From positions 1 to 54,514 of the forward strand of contig NZ_RAVW01000007.1 of the NCBI RefSeq assembly GCF_003611585.1: DNA of 54,514 bases, in the 5' to 3' direction. The notes beneath the pieces were generated by a model, which worked only from the letters and a program-made list of their open reading frames with translations, did not search any database and had not been told where the DNA came from. A program made the translations under genes and the position numbers. The first letter of the stretch is position 1. The number at the start of each line of letters is the position of its first letter. Below, in pieces: positions 36,301 through 44,413 of this stretch. The DNA comes from Corallococcus exercitus. Lineage in GTDB: Bacteria > Myxococcota > Myxococcia > Myxococcales > Myxococcaceae.

Positions 36301-39300
36301 CGCTCGCCGCGAAGGATTCGGACACCGCGGGCGCGGTGCAGGCGGCCATCACCGACCGCAAGCGGGAGGCGCTCAAGCGCTTCGCCCTCCGGCACATCGA
36401 CGCGCGAACGCGTCCCCTGGGCTTTCCCGTCGTCAACGACAACCGCCTGTCGGACTACCTCCTCGTCGACGTCGACATGGCGGCACAGACGTCGACCTCG
36501 CGCATCGTCCAGGCCACGTTGAGCCTGCAGCAGTACGTCCAGCGCTGCCAACTGGGGCTTGAGCCCGGGGTCGGTGCGATCGGCATCACCGACACCGAGT
36601 GGGGGTGGATGGGGACGTACCGCGAGTGGGAGGCGAACCGGAAGGTCTTCCTCCACCCGGAGACATATGTCCGCCCCGAGCTGCGCAAGAACAAGACGCC
36701 CCTCTTCGTGGAGCTGGAGCGCTCGCTGGCCAACAGCGAGCTGACCCGGGCGGGCCTGGAGAAGCTGTACCGGCGCTACCTCGATCAGCTCGCGGTCGTC
36801 TCCAGCCTGCACACCGTCGGGAGCTGGTATGAGCCCGCTGAGCGCATCGACAGCGCGCTGGTCTCCCGCTCCAAGGTGGGAGCCAACGCCTGCGTCCAGG
36901 TCTCCCCGATCTGGTCCCTAAACCAGCAACTCTCGACCCTGAGTGTCGAGGCCTGGGTGCGCTCGAGCGCCAAGCAGCGGCCGCCGGATGGAAACAAGTT
37001 CCTGGGTTTCGGCGACACGAACAATTATGTCGGGTCCTTCGCCCTCGGCTTCGGCCCGAGCGGTCTTTTACCGGCCGTCTATCTCAAGGACCCCTCCGGT
37101 AACACCTGCATCCCCGCCAACGTCACCATGGAGGCCGGTCGCTGGTACCACCTGTGCTTTGTCTTCGACCACGGCGCCGTGACGCTGTACGTGGACGGGC
37201 GCGTGTGCTCACCGCCGACAACGGTGGACTACAGCACCCTGATTCTCCCGAACGACGGAGCCATGTTCCTGGGCCAGGACCCGTCGGGCAATCATGGCGA
37301 CACGGTGAACAGCATCGCGGAGGTGCGCTTCTGGAACACCGCGCGAACCCGCGAGCAGATCCTCGCGAATATGCGTCGGCGCATTCCGGTATCGGCTCCA
37401 GACTTCAACGGCCTCCTCGGCTACTGGACCTTCGATGACGGCAGCGTCGTCAGCCGGGCCGGGCAATGGAAGCAGGGCACCGTCTCCGGAGACGTGTCCT
37501 TCGAGTTCCCCGCCCTGGACGTGCTGTCCCAGGCGCCGGCGATGGACACGTATCACTTCATCGGACGCACGCGGACGCAGCCCTTCGCCTTCTATCTTCG
37601 CGTGAAGGAGGTCCATGGGCCCGCCGCGCCGGGCGCGGACTCGGTATGGGGGCCGTGGGAGCAGATCGGGCTGTCCATCAACTCGCCCTACGCGAGCCCG
37701 GTGGTCGTTGACGGGCAGCTGTATCTCTTCTGGGCCGAGACGCGCTTCGTCAATAGCAATGACAAGGCAACCCCGCCCGTGGTGGCGCACCATGAGGTGA
37801 CGCTGAAGTACTCCCGCCGCAACGCCGACGGAAGCTGGCTTGCGCCCCAGTCACCCTTTCCGACAATCAGCCTGCCCGGCAACATTGATCTCGACGCGAG
37901 TCCGGTGTGGCGCAAGCCTTATGCGCTGCCGATGGCCTCCAACGGCAAGACCGCGATCCTGGTCATCTACGGCGGCAGCAGCACGAGCACGACGCCGTTC
38001 TGCTACGTGTTGAGCCGGGACCAGACGGTCACGACCGGTCTGTCAGTGGACCTGGGGTCCACAGCTGATACGAGCTATTCCCTCGTGGAACCCGTCACGT
38101 CGTCGCAGACGCCAGCCCTCTACACCTTCACCGGACAGTCGATCCTCGCGGCCAACTACTTCGACGTGGACAGCAGCATCGTTGGTATAGGTACTGGTAG
38201 TGGAATGCATAGGACTACCGTCTCCGTCTTCCCAGCCGATTTCCTGAAGACGGGCGGGACCTTCGTGAAAAATCACTCTGGCACATTAGGCAGCACATCC
38301 CTCCTTTGTTACGGAGGAATGTGCTTCACGAGCATCCCCGACGGTTCTTCCGGGAGTATCTCGTTGTATGGCTGTGTCGATCCACGTGAGACGGATTGGA
38401 ATCTTATCAATCAAAACATCGCTCCGCAGGGCAACGGCGTCATTACGTCGATGGTGGCATGGAATGGCTCTATTTATGGAAGTATGGACGGGACGGTTTA
38501 TGGAAGTATGGACGGGACGGGCCGGATCTCGATCATCCAGGCGAATTCATCGGCGCTGACGTCTACGGCACCGTGGACGCTCAGTTTTCAGTACTCATTC
38601 GTCGGTGGTGATGATGTATTGGGACCGGGACCACAACTGGTGCCTGGCGACGATGGCAACCTTTACTGTTTCTTCGTGAATAACGGCACGGTCTACGGGA
38701 CTTCGTGCGACAGGCAAGGCAATTGGAAAGATCCTGCTGCCACCTCGATAGGAAGCGCAGCAAAGGTATCGGCGCCGGTCTTCTGGAATTGGCGCTGGTA
38801 CTGTGGGGTGAGTTCTCCGGACGGCTCGGTCCACCTGTGGCAAGCCACCACGCTGGGGGGCCCCTGGACCCATTTGCAACAAGCCACCGTGCCTAGTGGA
38901 GCGTCTATATTGGTGGCGGGCTGCCCAACTGGTTTCGTATGTATACAAGTAGATTTCCCCTCCGGCATGATGACGTGCATCAAAGGAACTCCAGACCCGA
39001 GAAGTCAGGGTTGGACGACGCTTCCCAAGTTCGTTCCATATGCCAATCCGACTCCGACAGTATTGATTTTGGCGCGGCTGCCAGGCGCACCTGCGAGTCA
39101 ATTGCTTGCTTCCATCCCGGCGGATGCGTCATCCATGCCGGTCGCCAATCAACTCAGCGCGTATACCTTCGCGGCAGCAGGCGCCGAGTTCTTGATTCGA
39201 GCGTGGGACGCGTCGACGTCGACTCTGCAGCGGCTCGATGCGCAGGTCGTGGCGAGCGTCGCGGACGGCCTGGTCACGCTGTCCGGCACCAGCCCGGTCG

Positions 39301-42278
39301 ATCTGTCAAAGGCGCACTTCTCCTTCGAGCGCCTGACCTCGACGACAGTGCCTGCCCTCTCCCGGGCGCTGGCGGAGGGTGGGGTGGATGCTTTGCTGGG
39401 CGCGGGCTCCCAGCGGACGCCGGAGTCGCCGTTCTTCGACCTCAACGCGAACCTCTTCGACCCGAACGTGAAGCGCGGCTGTGTCCTGCCGCCGGAGGAC
39501 GATCGGATCCGCTTCGAGCTGTCGAATGCGTATGGGCTGTACTTCCGCGAGCTCTTCTTCTTCATCCCCTGGCTGATCGCCGAGCAGTTGCAGAAGAACC
39601 GGCACTTCAAGGAGGCGCGCCAGTACCTCGAGTACATCTTCAAGCCGTCGGCCGCAGCAGGCGGCGGCGACTACTGGCGCTGCGCGTGGCTCGCCGGCGT
39701 GAGCCCGAAGAGCACGCTCGAAGCGCTGGAGCAGCTCGACCCGGCCGCGCTCGCGCTCTACCGGAAGGATCCCTTTGACTCCGGCGCCATCGCCGACCTG
39801 CGCCCGAGCGCCTACCAGCGGGCGATCGTCACCGCCTACATCCAGAACCTCCTCGCGTGGGGCGACGACCTGTTCGCGCAGAACACACGCGAATCCATCC
39901 ACCAGGCCGAGCAGCTCTATCGCTACGCGGGCGACCTGCTCGGGCCCCGCCCGAGGCGCGTAGAGTACACGCCGCCGCCTCCAGAGACCTATGCCGAGCT
40001 CCGGGCCCAGGAGGAGAACGAGTTCCTGCTGGCGCTGGAGCGGCTCGGCCTGAAGGACGGCGCGAGCGCGCCCACCCCGCCCCTGGAAGGAATGGACCCC
40101 AACGGCAGCATCGCGGACTACGGCTTCTACTTCGGCGTGCCGGACAGCCCCGAGTTCCTGGCCAACTGGGATCGCGTGGAGGACCGGCTCTACAAAATCC
40201 GCAATGGGCTGGATCTGGCGGGCGCCCAGAACGACTTGTCGCTCTTCGAGCCCCCCCTGAGCCTGGAGGAGATCCAGCGGCGGGGAAGCCAGGGCGGCGC
40301 GGGCGCGGCGGCGGGCAATTCGAGCAACGCCGACCGCTCGCTCGAAGGCGCGCGGTTCTCGAACCTGCTCTTCTCCGCGAGGATGATGGCCAACTCCGTC
40401 ATCGAGTTCGGGTCTTCCTTGCTCCGGGCGCTCGAAGCGAAGGACGCCGACGGGCTCGCTGCACTGCAGGTGGGCCAGCAGAGCGCCATCGCCGAACGCT
40501 TGCGCCTGGTTCGCACCGAGGAAGTGAACAACGTGACAGCGATGCTGGCTTCGCAGCAGGCGGCGCTCGAAAGCGCGCAACATCGCAAAGATTTCTACGC
40601 GCAGCTCATCAGGAACGGATGGTCCGCGGCCGAGACGGCCGGCGTCACCCTCGCTAGCGGCAGCCTCGCTCCTCGCATGCTCTCCCTCTTGGAAAACCAG
40701 CTGTCCGTGCCCCTGCACCTATTGCCAGAGATCTTCGGATTCGCGGTCGGTGGGGCCAGTCCCGGCGCTGCCGTCCAGGCCCAAGCCGCGGTCTCTGGCG
40801 ATATGTCGGCGCTGCTGAGCGAGTCCGCCTCGCTGGCCAACACCATCGCATCCTACGAGCGCAGGGCGCAGGAGTGGCAGCTTCAACAGCGGCTGGCCGA
40901 GTTCGACATCACGCAGCTCAACGCGCAAATCCAGTCGGCGCAGCATCAGGTGAATGCCGCCAGGCTGCAGTCCGCGCTCGAAGAGACGACCCTGAAGCAG
41001 GCACGCGACGTGGAGGCGTACTACCGGAACAAGTTCACCAACGCCGAGCTCTACGGGTGGATGGCTGACACGCTCGGCCAGCTCTACTCCGAGCTCTACC
41101 AGGTCGCGCTGGGCATGGCGCAGCTGGCGCAGGCCGCGTTGACGTCCCTGAGCGGCCTGGACCAGCAGTTCATCTCGACCGGGGGGTGGGACAGCCAGCG
41201 AAAGGGACTTCTCGCGGGTGAGAGCCTCCTGCTCGATCTGGCGCGCATGGAGCAGGCCTATTGGCAGTGGGAGCGCGCGCAGCCCCCCGTGCCCCTGGCG
41301 AAGACCGTCTCGCTCAAGAAGCTGGATCCGTACGCCTACCTCCAGCTCGTCACCACCGGGGCCTGCACGTTCAAGCTCTCCGAGGAGCTCTTCGACCGTG
41401 ACCATCCCGGCCACTATCTGCGCACGCTGCAAAGCCTCTCGCTCCAGCTCCCGGGCGTGGCGGATGAGCGCGGCGAGGTCCACGCGTCGCTGACGCGGCT
41501 CTCGCATGAGCTGGTGCGGCAGCCGGATGCCGCGGCGGTAGGCTTCCTCCTGGGGACGTCGAGCGAGATACCAGGCAGGGCCCTGCGGCGCAGCCTCCAG
41601 AGCCGTCACAGCGCGCTCTCACACGCGGCGCTCGTCGATAGCCGTGAGCAGGGGGAGTTCCACAGCGGCAACCTCGACATCTTCGCGGGCGGCGGCGCGG
41701 TCTCCACGTGGCGCCTGGAGCTCCCACCGGAGCAGAGCCGCCTGGACCTGCTCGCGGTGGACGATGTCGTGCTCACGGTGCACTACACGGCCCGTCATGG
41801 CGGCGAGGCCTTCCGGCGAGAGGTGGAGGCCGCCCTTCCGGCGCACTCGGGCACCCTGCTGCTCGATATCGCGCGGGACTTCCCTGAGGCGTGGCGCGCG
41901 TTCCAGAGCGGGACGGGTGACGCGGACCGGAAGCTGACCTTGAAGGTGACCCGGCGCCTGCTGCCGAGGAACCTGCCGGGGCGCACGTTCCGTCTGCACG
42001 GGCTCCACCTTGGGAGCTTCCACGAGGCGGATGTTTTCGACGCCACGCCGACGGTGGTGCTCCAGGGGCCACAGGCAGGCCAGGGGCTTCCCCTGATTCC
42101 CGTGGCCGAGACCGGGAACCGCGTGTCGAGCGCGGTCTTGTCCACGCCGGTTGCGGACTTCCTTGCCCGGCCCTGGACCCTGACCGGTGTCTTCATGACA
42201 GCGGCGGCCACCCCTCCCGTGCCGGATGGAGGCGCGGCCCAGGGTCTGTGGCTGCTGGCAGACTACAGTGAGGAGTGA
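30318..42278 (+). CDS. Giant Tc toxin subunit A (TcA/TcdA-like) with inserted beta-helix and LamG domains
   Basis: A 3986-residue Tc-type toxin A subunit; known TcA proteins have about 2,500 residues and form a pentameric pore that injects a TcC-derived toxin through TcB. TcA hallmarks: a VRP1-like N-terminus (SLFGEAPYADVPHDASILGP, then RRPDLWNLLLT; about 160-260), the neuraminidase-like region (LSDYLLVDVDMAAQTSTSRI, WEANRKVFLHPETYVRPELR; about 2010-2170), GRTRTQPFAFYLR (about 2410), YGLYFRELFFFIPWLIAEQL (about 3073), YIQNLLAWGDDLF (about 3170), RVEDRLYKIRNGLDL (about 3285), long pore helices (3350-3680) and the TcB-binding end (FDRDHPGHYLR, about 3690; WRLELP, about 3790). Insertions: beta-helices at about 270-520 and 1270-1545, LamG-type domains at about 700-890, 1735-1930 and 2185-2395, and a beta-rich segment at about 2490-2960. 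The ATG at 30318 begins the real sequence. No TcB or TcC gene is in the window. Confidence 0.93.
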   Translation: MTDASPASSAWLKAFLARNPKLKLSLAALSAPKLIGSLDWGADAGGAPASRDALLEILRRIARLAHVERDPLRAHALVCAGYPSAHHIARETVGAFVQAMEGTIGAEAAWAVYQRAQGARSLAVQRWMRVREAVSPYHRMLSARTRPNVSQDNPPPPVAPGLSVNYPSLFGEAPYADVPHDASILGPGAYFTDLMSLVQRSITDLQGDLGPLALSQRRPDLWNLLLTPENATDLVSNADLVLEILESTVAAQPPDRASLLTPSYPPGAPDVIEVTPSWPSPQQAGTTYVVDRGSGTGPVVVGADPLTKSTTIRSGLGMQAVSIQEAAIVIEAPPPAPSAPSVVIEGFSFSFGTGATATSLLSFVGGSLTLRNCVFSASGPTLQDGWAITCAGATGTIVLENCTFVDTSDAASHAAIDATSSGPLTLSLADSILWPKNKPAQGYAAVKIGARTAVNVGFCDIRGGMLSITCNDTPATTQTNYANTNFDASPEFKDVTFAQLQPSSPCIGRGSHGNDVGASLDVYDWLAWAIASFDLPFDLRLESGRLALEGLGTAPEEIDRSCSGFVKAWRQNLYFPLTQLGLSLADYQVLTHPLSGGLEPYFGLSTSTFLQEAVVLAPSLAKGPGWSFPASAFGSWTGLSPDGLRELVYQDLSPAEIAERIQEGGGAERLSGWCGFYVNGQEAGACNTLALLTQYAPVGQYALAFTASDGVSVSFPAFQTPPSGSFTVSFWMYLPAAQEAVLLSTEGQGGIEWRMDGASLRVQVPGASSTLDLSAFLAHPQWVHIATVYDQTAQTLTTFVNGERAAQASQVQAFSWPAASGLSLGGPCTTGTSSTATTCFSGGLCELTVWKVARTAEDLQAGFQRPAMLAPASAQNAPPPDLLAYWPVNDNAGKKVLDWADTSYPQSPNNGIAQGAATFAPVGLPHQHALSAGQSLNQQGLIFVRLELLTGTADGVAPGVTLGNLDRINRFVRLARRTGWSFTELDWALFTLFQLNPAGTHDFTTPAFFADLARLRLLQTRLELGLREVCALVGPLKPFGMGRLGDGRSLFDALYNRPPFAATTFSPDMSLVLLLKDDFETPGPIARRLAAMLTLDTRQLTAIARQLASGDTLTISGATLTAFYRYRVVAGWLGLDIESLIDLLHCASLSTLGSSCTPSDLSAFVREVRWIADAKLKPTDLRYLTTPPDSKDAFPYQQKLELEFRERLPRLTEQLERELSVWRVGPASFISPVLDEARSVLLFTKAVQDGYLDPSGLITSKLWARLPVAPYRVPSAEYKTIGEAVAAAAAALGQGAPAVTVLVAAGTHDQPGDSGIQVTLSGGVLTLQSEAGPGTTVIDCKKASFLQLSQGGNAQVVINGLTVQNASGSPDGGAITTTCPLQLVNCIFKGNTAHNGGAVCVLGPTGGALEFVAENCVFYSNIATSTGGALSLTGSKALLRFCTLYQNSSALNLSNGVHLDADSLLTIDHSILWDTSGLSHDDWSGGGIVIPNDSDLNAPNLTKPDKNGCIFVDPKLLDPLNGVYEPGPGSPCIGAARDGANMGYGGSTGELITVLALYPFAYAQIAVLHKSLARFFRNEQLPLDAVLSALGPSQNGLQLLTGEGDSTPAVAYLRDVFRYVLLADLFGLDGRLLALVFSNPSLLSLSGGGTPYQPTLRDLRTLARFADLRTRYPGAQEALIATLRSSVAGTLLKPAEEALAHLFDWSTSDVRSVLEACRSGCLTSVSTQENNGALKTAPRRQVDPQLHALTVEAWVRTSTPLPPSTAKAGNTFLGFLSATTHDWSFVVRIEPGSRNFTFNVEDPSTSTQNRTAVTASSITVEANRWYHVCAVFNAGSLSLFVDGNLCDSKSVQQDSIALSPSSQGMILGQDLQGIDAGVTNSIAEVRLWRTARTPEQIRARMQERILSSEPDFSNLSGYWTFEDTRWLDETGNWNAGQPNGEVKQFFEALAPVALAQVLSSAEAIDLSQRTGLDVSLLLALYRNGLSVDAEPLLAALAAKDSDTAGAVQAAITDRKREALKRFALRHIDARTRPLGFPVVNDNRLSDYLLVDVDMAAQTSTSRIVQATLSLQQYVQRCQLGLEPGVGAIGITDTEWGWMGTYREWEANRKVFLHPETYVRPELRKNKTPLFVELERSLANSELTRAGLEKLYRRYLDQLAVVSSLHTVGSWYEPAERIDSALVSRSKVGANACVQVSPIWSLNQQLSTLSVEAWVRSSAKQRPPDGNKFLGFGDTNNYVGSFALGFGPSGLLPAVYLKDPSGNTCIPANVTMEAGRWYHLCFVFDHGAVTLYVDGRVCSPPTTVDYSTLILPNDGAMFLGQDPSGNHGDTVNSIAEVRFWNTARTREQILANMRRRIPVSAPDFNGLLGYWTFDDGSVVSRAGQWKQGTVSGDVSFEFPALDVLSQAPAMDTYHFIGRTRTQPFAFYLRVKEVHGPAAPGADSVWGPWEQIGLSINSPYASPVVVDGQLYLFWAETRFVNSNDKATPPVVAHHEVTLKYSRRNADGSWLAPQSPFPTISLPGNIDLDASPVWRKPYALPMASNGKTAILVIYGGSSTSTTPFCYVLSRDQTVTTGLSVDLGSTADTSYSLVEPVTSSQTPALYTFTGQSILAANYFDVDSSIVGIGTGSGMHRTTVSVFPADFLKTGGTFVKNHSGTLGSTSLLCYGGMCFTSIPDGSSGSISLYGCVDPRETDWNLINQNIAPQGNGVITSMVAWNGSIYGSMDGTVYGSMDGTGRISIIQANSSALTSTAPWTLSFQYSFVGGDDVLGPGPQLVPGDDGNLYCFFVNNGTVYGTSCDRQGNWKDPAATSIGSAAKVSAPVFWNWRWYCGVSSPDGSVHLWQATTLGGPWTHLQQATVPSGASILVAGCPTGFVCIQVDFPSGMMTCIKGTPDPRSQGWTTLPKFVPYANPTPTVLILARLPGAPASQLLASIPADASSMPVANQLSAYTFAAAGAEFLIRAWDASTSTLQRLDAQVVASVADGLVTLSGTSPVDLSKAHFSFERLTSTTVPALSRALAEGGVDALLGAGSQRTPESPFFDLNANLFDPNVKRGCVLPPEDDRIRFELSNAYGLYFRELFFFIPWLIAEQLQKNRHFKEARQYLEYIFKPSAAAGGGDYWRCAWLAGVSPKSTLEALEQLDPAALALYRKDPFDSGAIADLRPSAYQRAIVTAYIQNLLAWGDDLFAQNTRESIHQAEQLYRYAGDLLGPRPRRVEYTPPPPETYAELRAQEENEFLLALERLGLKDGASAPTPPLEGMDPNGSIADYGFYFGVPDSPEFLANWDRVEDRLYKIRNGLDLAGAQNDLSLFEPPLSLEEIQRRGSQGGAGAAAGNSSNADRSLEGARFSNLLFSARMMANSVIEFGSSLLRALEAKDADGLAALQVGQQSAIAERLRLVRTEEVNNVTAMLASQQAALESAQHRKDFYAQLIRNGWSAAETAGVTLASGSLAPRMLSLLENQLSVPLHLLPEIFGFAVGGASPGAAVQAQAAVSGDMSALLSESASLANTIASYERRAQEWQLQQRLAEFDITQLNAQIQSAQHQVNAARLQSALEETTLKQARDVEAYYRNKFTNAELYGWMADTLGQLYSELYQVALGMAQLAQAALTSLSGLDQQFISTGGWDSQRKGLLAGESLLLDLARMEQAYWQWERAQPPVPLAKTVSLKKLDPYAYLQLVTTGACTFKLSEELFDRDHPGHYLRTLQSLSLQLPGVADERGEVHASLTRLSHELVRQPDAAAVGFLLGTSSEIPGRALRRSLQSRHSALSHAALVDSREQGEFHSGNLDIFAGGGAVSTWRLELPPEQSRLDLLAVDDVVLTVHYTARHGGEAFRREVEAALPAHSGTLLLDIARDFPEAWRAFQSGTGDADRKLTLKVTRRLLPRNLPGRTFRLHGLHLGSFHEADVFDATPTVVLQGPQAGQGLPLIPVAETGNRVSSAVLSTPVADFLARPWTLTGVFMTAAATPPVPDGGAAQGLWLLADYSEE
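38473..38520 (+). repeat. 24-bp exact tandem repeat inside the Tc toxin gene
   Basis: A 24-bp unit (TTTATGGAAGTATGGACGGG plus ACGG) occurs twice without change at 38473-38496 and 38497-38520. It is in frame and gives two copies of (I/V)YGSMDGT. It lies in the AT-richer beta-propeller-like insertion. Confidence 0.95.
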
Positions 42279-42357
42279 GCTGACGCAGGGGATGGGGGAA
42301 TGAGTCAGGACTCCTGGCCTACCGGCCGGGGGCCCGCTGAGGCGGTGTAAAAGAAAC

Positions 42358-42386
42358 CCCCGTGGCACCTTGCTGGCGCCACGGGG
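42358..42386. terminator. Bidirectional terminator between Tc toxin gene and tRNA/tmRNA-like remnant
   Basis: A perfect 9-bp stem has arms CCCCGTGGC (42358-42366) and GCCACGGGG (42378-42386). On the plus strand it is followed by TTTTCTCTTCT, on the minus strand by GTTTCTTTTAC. It can end the Tc toxin transcript and would also be the native terminator of the minus-strand RNA gene whose 3' end lies at 42401-42425. Confidence 0.85.
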
Positions 42387-42400
42387 TTTTCTCTTCTCAG

Positions 42401-42425
42401 TGGAGGCGGCGGGAATCGAACCCGC
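42401..42425 (-). other. 3' end of a tRNA- or tmRNA-type gene (remnant, probable attachment site)
   Basis: On the minus strand GCGGG-TTCGATT-CCCGC forms a canonical 5-bp T-arm with a 7-nt T-loop. It is followed by CGCCTCC (acceptor 3' strand) and A. The sequence strongly resembles the end of tmRNA or a tRNA. No matching acceptor 5' strand (GGAGGCG), D-arm or anticodon arm occurs upstream on that strand before the IS630 element, so the gene is broken. Such 3' ends are what integrating islands leave at their attachment sites. The rest of 42426-42656 shows no gene that I can support. Confidence 0.7.
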
Positions 42426-43531
42426 GCCGGGCGGCGCGAAAACCCCAACAGGATCGCGCCCTTACCTCGTAACCGCCCGGAACGACTTGGATTCGATATC
42501 CCGCCGCGTTCCATCCCGTCCCACCCCGTTCCAGCCCATTCCGCAGGCTCTCGCGACATAGACGCAACATGGCGGGGGCCGTCAGCGGGACGTAGCTCGT
42601 CTACGCGCTGGCTTCGCCTTGAGTGCGCGCGTCAGGTCGGGGAGTCCGAAGCTCTAAGCCATCCGGGGTAAATCCTTGCCTAGGTAGGTAGCATCCACCA
42701 CTGCCCTGCTGGAGGGTAGGAGGAGCGGTGGATTACCCGGAGCGGCAACCACCTCAAAGTGACGGAGCCACAGCGCCGAGCACTTCAGCGGCTGGCACGG
42801 GGGGCTGGCTCGGCAGCCGCAGGGCTGCGGGCCACCATCGTCCTGTTGAGCGCCGCAGGGGATAGCGCGGCGCATATCTCGCGGGCGCTGGGCGTCAGCC
42901 CCAGGATGGTGTGTGACTGCCGACGCCGCTGGCGGCTGGGCGGCCTGGCCGGGCTGGAAGATGCCCGTCGGCCCGGCCGGCCGCTGCGAGCGGACCCTGC
43001 CTATGTGCACTTGCTGGTGCAGACGGTGCAGCAGGACCCACGGCAGGTGGGGTACGCCTTCACGCGGTGGATGGCCCCGCGGCTTTTCGAGTACCTGCGC
43101 CAGTAGACGGGCATCAAGCTGAGTGCCTATTGGGTGGGCGAGTTGCTGCGCATGCACGGCTTCGTCTGGAGACGCTCCAAGCGCACCACCCAGAACCTGG
43201 TGGACGAGGGGGAAAAAAGAACGAGCTCGACGTCGGCTGCGCGCTCTGGAGAGGGCCGCCTGCCATCCGGAGGCGGACTTCGAGCTGTGGTACGGCGGCG
43301 GGGTGCGCTTCGACTTGTTGCCCGTCGTGCGCCAGATGTGGCGCAAGAAGGGACAGCGGCTGCTGGTGGAGACTCCCGGCAAGAACGAGCGGGTCGCCGT
43401 CTGAAGGGCCTACCGCTTCCCGAATGGCTCTTTTCTCTTCAGCCACCAGCCCCGCAGCGTCAACTCCGCCCACTTCGTCGCACTGCTACGCAAGCTGAAG
43501 TGGGCATGATCCGCTTGAGTGGACAGGTTGA

Positions 43532-44413
43532 CTATGCCGCTGCCCGTTCGAACTCAGCCGGCGCAGCGTAACCGATTGCCGAGTGCATGCGTTGCTGGTT
43601 GTAGAAGACCTCGATGTAGTCGAACAGCTTCACCTTCGCGTCGCTGGCGCTCTGGAAGGACTCACCCAGCTCGTTCTTGAGTGTGCTGAACCAGCTCTCC
43701 ATGGCCGCGTTGTCGTAGCAGTTGCCCCGGCGGCTCATGCTGCAGCGCAGGCCGTGCTGCTCCAGGACACGCTGGTAGTCCTCGCTGGCGTAGGTGCAGC
43801 CCTGGTCGGAATGATGGAGGAGCCCTTCTTCGGGACGCCGTCTGCGAAGCGCCATGTCCAGGGCCTTGAGCGTCAGGTGGCGGTCGTTCATCGCACTCAA
43901 CGCCCAGCCCACGACGAAGCGGGAGTACAGGTCGATGATGGCCGCCAGGTAGAGCTTTCCCTCGGGCGTGGTGAGTTCCGTGGTGTCGCCCACCCAGCGC
44001 TGATTGGGACCATCCGCGGTGAAGCGCCGCTGCAGCAGGTTGGCGGCGACCGGCAGCCCGGGCTCGCTCACTGTCGTGCAGCGATAGCGTCGGCGCGCCC
44101 GGCCCACCAGGTTCTCCGCTTGCATGAGGCGGATGACGCGCTTGCGACTGATGCGGACACCCTGGGTGCGCAAGGCCCGATGGACGCGAGGGCTGCCGTA
44201 GGTCCGGCGCCCCTGCTCGTGCGCCTCGCGGACCAGGACCTTCAGCCGCTCGTCGGCGCTGTGCCGGGGACTCGGAGGCCGACGCCTCCATGCATAGAAG
44301 CCTGAACGCGACACCTGCAGCAATCGGCACAGCACGCTGATGGAGAAGTGCGCCTGCTCCGCACGGATGAACTCGAACTTCACCCGTTCTCCTTCGCGGT
44401 GTAGGCCACCCAT
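43532..44413 (-). CDS. IS3-family transposase OrfB (DDE integrase domain)
   Basis: A 293-residue OrfB frame with an rve-type integrase core. The catalytic residues lie in WVGDTTELTTPEGKLYLAAI (first Asp), LLHHSDQGCTYASEDY (second Asp) and DNAAMESWFSTLKNEL (Glu). The N-terminus carries the HTH-like CRLLQVSRSGFYAWRRRPPS and HEQGRRTYGSPRVHRAL. It overlaps orfA in the -1 frame. It is probably made as an OrfAB fusion by slippage on seven A residues (44419-44413, minus strand) that read CTAAAAAAATGG. A separate start at the ATG beside the slip site is possible. Confidence 0.95.
   Translation of the reverse strand: MGGLHREGERVKFEFIRAEQAHFSISVLCRLLQVSRSGFYAWRRRPPSPRHSADERLKVLVREAHEQGRRTYGSPRVHRALRTQGVRISRKRVIRLMQAENLVGRARRRYRCTTVSEPGLPVAANLLQRRFTADGPNQRWVGDTTELTTPEGKLYLAAIIDLYSRFVVGWALSAMNDRHLTLKALDMALRRRRPEEGLLHHSDQGCTYASEDYQRVLEQHGLRCSMSRRGNCYDNAAMESWFSTLKNELGESFQSASDAKVKLFDYIEVFYNQQRMHSAIGYAAPAEFERAAA

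Noticed and set aside
38473..38520. CRISPR-like repeat
   Set aside because: Only two adjacent copies, in frame and without spacers; it is a coding tandem duplication.
42401..42490. Complete tRNA gene on the minus strand
   Set aside because: T-arm and acceptor 3' strand are convincing, but no acceptor 5' strand, D-arm or anticodon arm can be fitted upstream.
42582..42650. C-terminus of a tyrosine integrase next to the attachment-like site
   Set aside because: Only about 22 residues are readable and none of the catalytic motifs is present; kept as a remark under the attachment-site finding.
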